Program-made: the position numbers and the translations under genes
Notes under the pieces: model-generated
Told to the model about the DNA's origin: nothing
What the model saw: only the letters and a program-made list of their open reading frames with translations
The model's database searches: none
NCBI GenBank assembly: GCA_013695175.1
Contig: JACDAZ010000154.1
Location: 1-15,026 of the forward strand
DNA length: 15,026 nucleotides
Reading direction: 5' to 3'
Source of the DNA: Flavisolibacter sp.
Lineage (GTDB): Bacteria > Bacteroidota > Bacteroidia > Chitinophagales > Chitinophagaceae
Shown: one piece after another, positions 14,348 through 15,026 of the stretch
How the letters are laid out: every line of letters begins with the position of its first letter
Numbering within the stretch: the stretch's first letter is position 1

Positions 14348-15026
14348 GTGATTTCCCAAAATACGATACAGCAGATCCTGAACAGGATCGATATTACAGA
14401 TGTGGTTGGCAGTTATGTAAAGTTGAAAAAAAGAGGCACTAACTACCTTGGTCTTTGTCCATTTCATAACGAAAGAACACCATCTTTTACTGTTTCTCCT
14501 ACAAAAGAAATATTTAAATGTTTTGGTTGCGGTAAAAGCGGCAATACCATTTCATTTTTAATGGAGCATGATAAATTGGGTTATGTAGAAGCTTTAAAAT
14601 GGCTGGCAGAAAGATATAACATAGAAGTAGAAGAAACTCTTGCTTCACCCGAAGTGATTCAACAGCAACAGGTTGCTGAAAGTTTATATATAATCAATTC
14701 ATTTGCTCAAAAGTTTTTTGAAAAACAACTTTTTGAAACAGAAGAAGGAAAAGATATAGCCCTCTCTTATTTAAAACAAAGGGGTTTTAATGAGGAGATC
14801 ATTAAAAAATTTGGGGTGGGTTATGGTCCTGACAACAAACATTTATTTACAAAGGCAGCATTGGCTGCAAAATATAATGAAGACCTTTTGCAGAAGGCAG
14901 GTTTAATTGTACGACGGAATGAAGGTCTTATAGATAACTACAGGGATAGAATCATATTTCCTGTACAAAATAACACAGGTAAAATAATTGGCTTTGGCGC
15001 AAGACTTATTAAGAGCAATGATAAAG
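14348..15026 (+). CDS. dnaG: DNA primase, 5' part
   Basis: DnaG makes the RNA primers for chromosome replication and works with the replicative helicase DnaB at the fork. The visible 226 codons begin with GTG-encoded Met, then ISQNTIQQILNRIDITDVVG, the usual DnaG N-terminus. The CHC2 zinc-binding domain is complete: Cys37 and His40 in LCPFHNER, Cys58 and Cys61 in KCFGCGKSG. SFLMEHDKLGYVEALKWLA and the RNA-polymerase-like N-terminal core with NYRDRIIFPVQNN and GKIIGFGAR follow; the TOPRIM domain is cut off by the window end. The GTG start is supported because homology begins at ISQ; the frame is open only back to a stop at 14309-14311, and the ATG at 14319 is in a different frame. Full-length DnaG is about 600-650 residues, so roughly two thirds lies outside. 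Confidence 0.96.
   Translation, partial: MISQNTIQQILNRIDITDVVGSYVKLKKRGTNYLGLCPFHNERTPSFTVSPTKEIFKCFGCGKSGNTISFLMEHDKLGYVEALKWLAERYNIEVEETLASPEVIQQQQVAESLYIINSFAQKFFEKQLFETEEGKDIALSYLKQRGFNEEIIKKFGVGYGPDNKHLFTKAALAAKYNEDLLQKAGLIVRRNEGLIDNYRDRIIFPVQNNTGKIIGFGARLIKSNDK

Noticed and set aside
1..15026. tRNA/rRNA genes, CRISPR arrays, insertion sequences, integrases or att-like repeats
   Set aside because: Nothing of this kind was found by reading both strands; gaps between genes are all short and without direct repeats or transposase fragments.

Overview
This AT-rich window looks like a chromosomal segment from a member of the Bacteroidota, most likely near the Chitinophagales/Chitinophagaceae. 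The lines of evidence are the PlsY, PrmA and DnaG sequence types, starts preceded by A-rich sequence rather than Shine-Dalgarno boxes, and several good matches to the Bacteroidota -7 promoter box TAnnTTTG. Family placement rests on recalled protein similarity and is not proven here. No IS element, integrase, tRNA/rRNA gene or CRISPR array was seen. All gaps between genes are shorter than 300 bases.

Region 1 (1-2932, + strand) holds core housekeeping genes. They are the 3' part of prmA (ribosomal protein L11 methyltransferase), plsY (glycerol-3-phosphate acyltransferase), a lipoprotein M48 metalloprotease, and a small DUF3052-like protein that has its own promoter and terminator. Strong intrinsic terminators close the protease gene and the DUF3052-like gene.

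Region 2 (3079-8657, + strand) is a tightly packed, partly overlapping operon: a GT-B glycosyltransferase, UDP-galactopyranose mutase (glf), a two-domain protein joining a GH1-like glycosidase to an RmlD-like sugar-nucleotide reductase, and aldose 1-epimerase (galM). The probable role is building a galactofuranose- and possibly deoxysugar-containing surface glycan or glycoconjugate. galK (galactokinase) faces galM on the - strand, and the two genes share a TTAA at their stop codons. galM and galK are consecutive steps of the Leloir pathway, and glf acts on UDP-galactose, so this stretch links galactose uptake metabolism to galactofuranose use. Divergent from galK is a GH5-like (clan A) glycosidase without a visible signal peptide.

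Region 3 (11132-15026) starts with two hairpins between convergent genes. It then has three - strand genes: an unrecognised 83-residue protein, an EF-G paralogue (EF-G2 type) whose switch II carries Tyr where canonical EF-G has the catalytic His, and a 122-residue coiled-coil-like protein of unknown function. The window ends in the 5' part of dnaG (DNA primase), on the + strand, which begins with GTG very close behind a TAnnTTTG box.

The points most worth following are the GH1-RmlD fusion within the glf operon, the His-to-Tyr EF-G paralogue with its small helical neighbours, and the possible near-leaderless start of dnaG.
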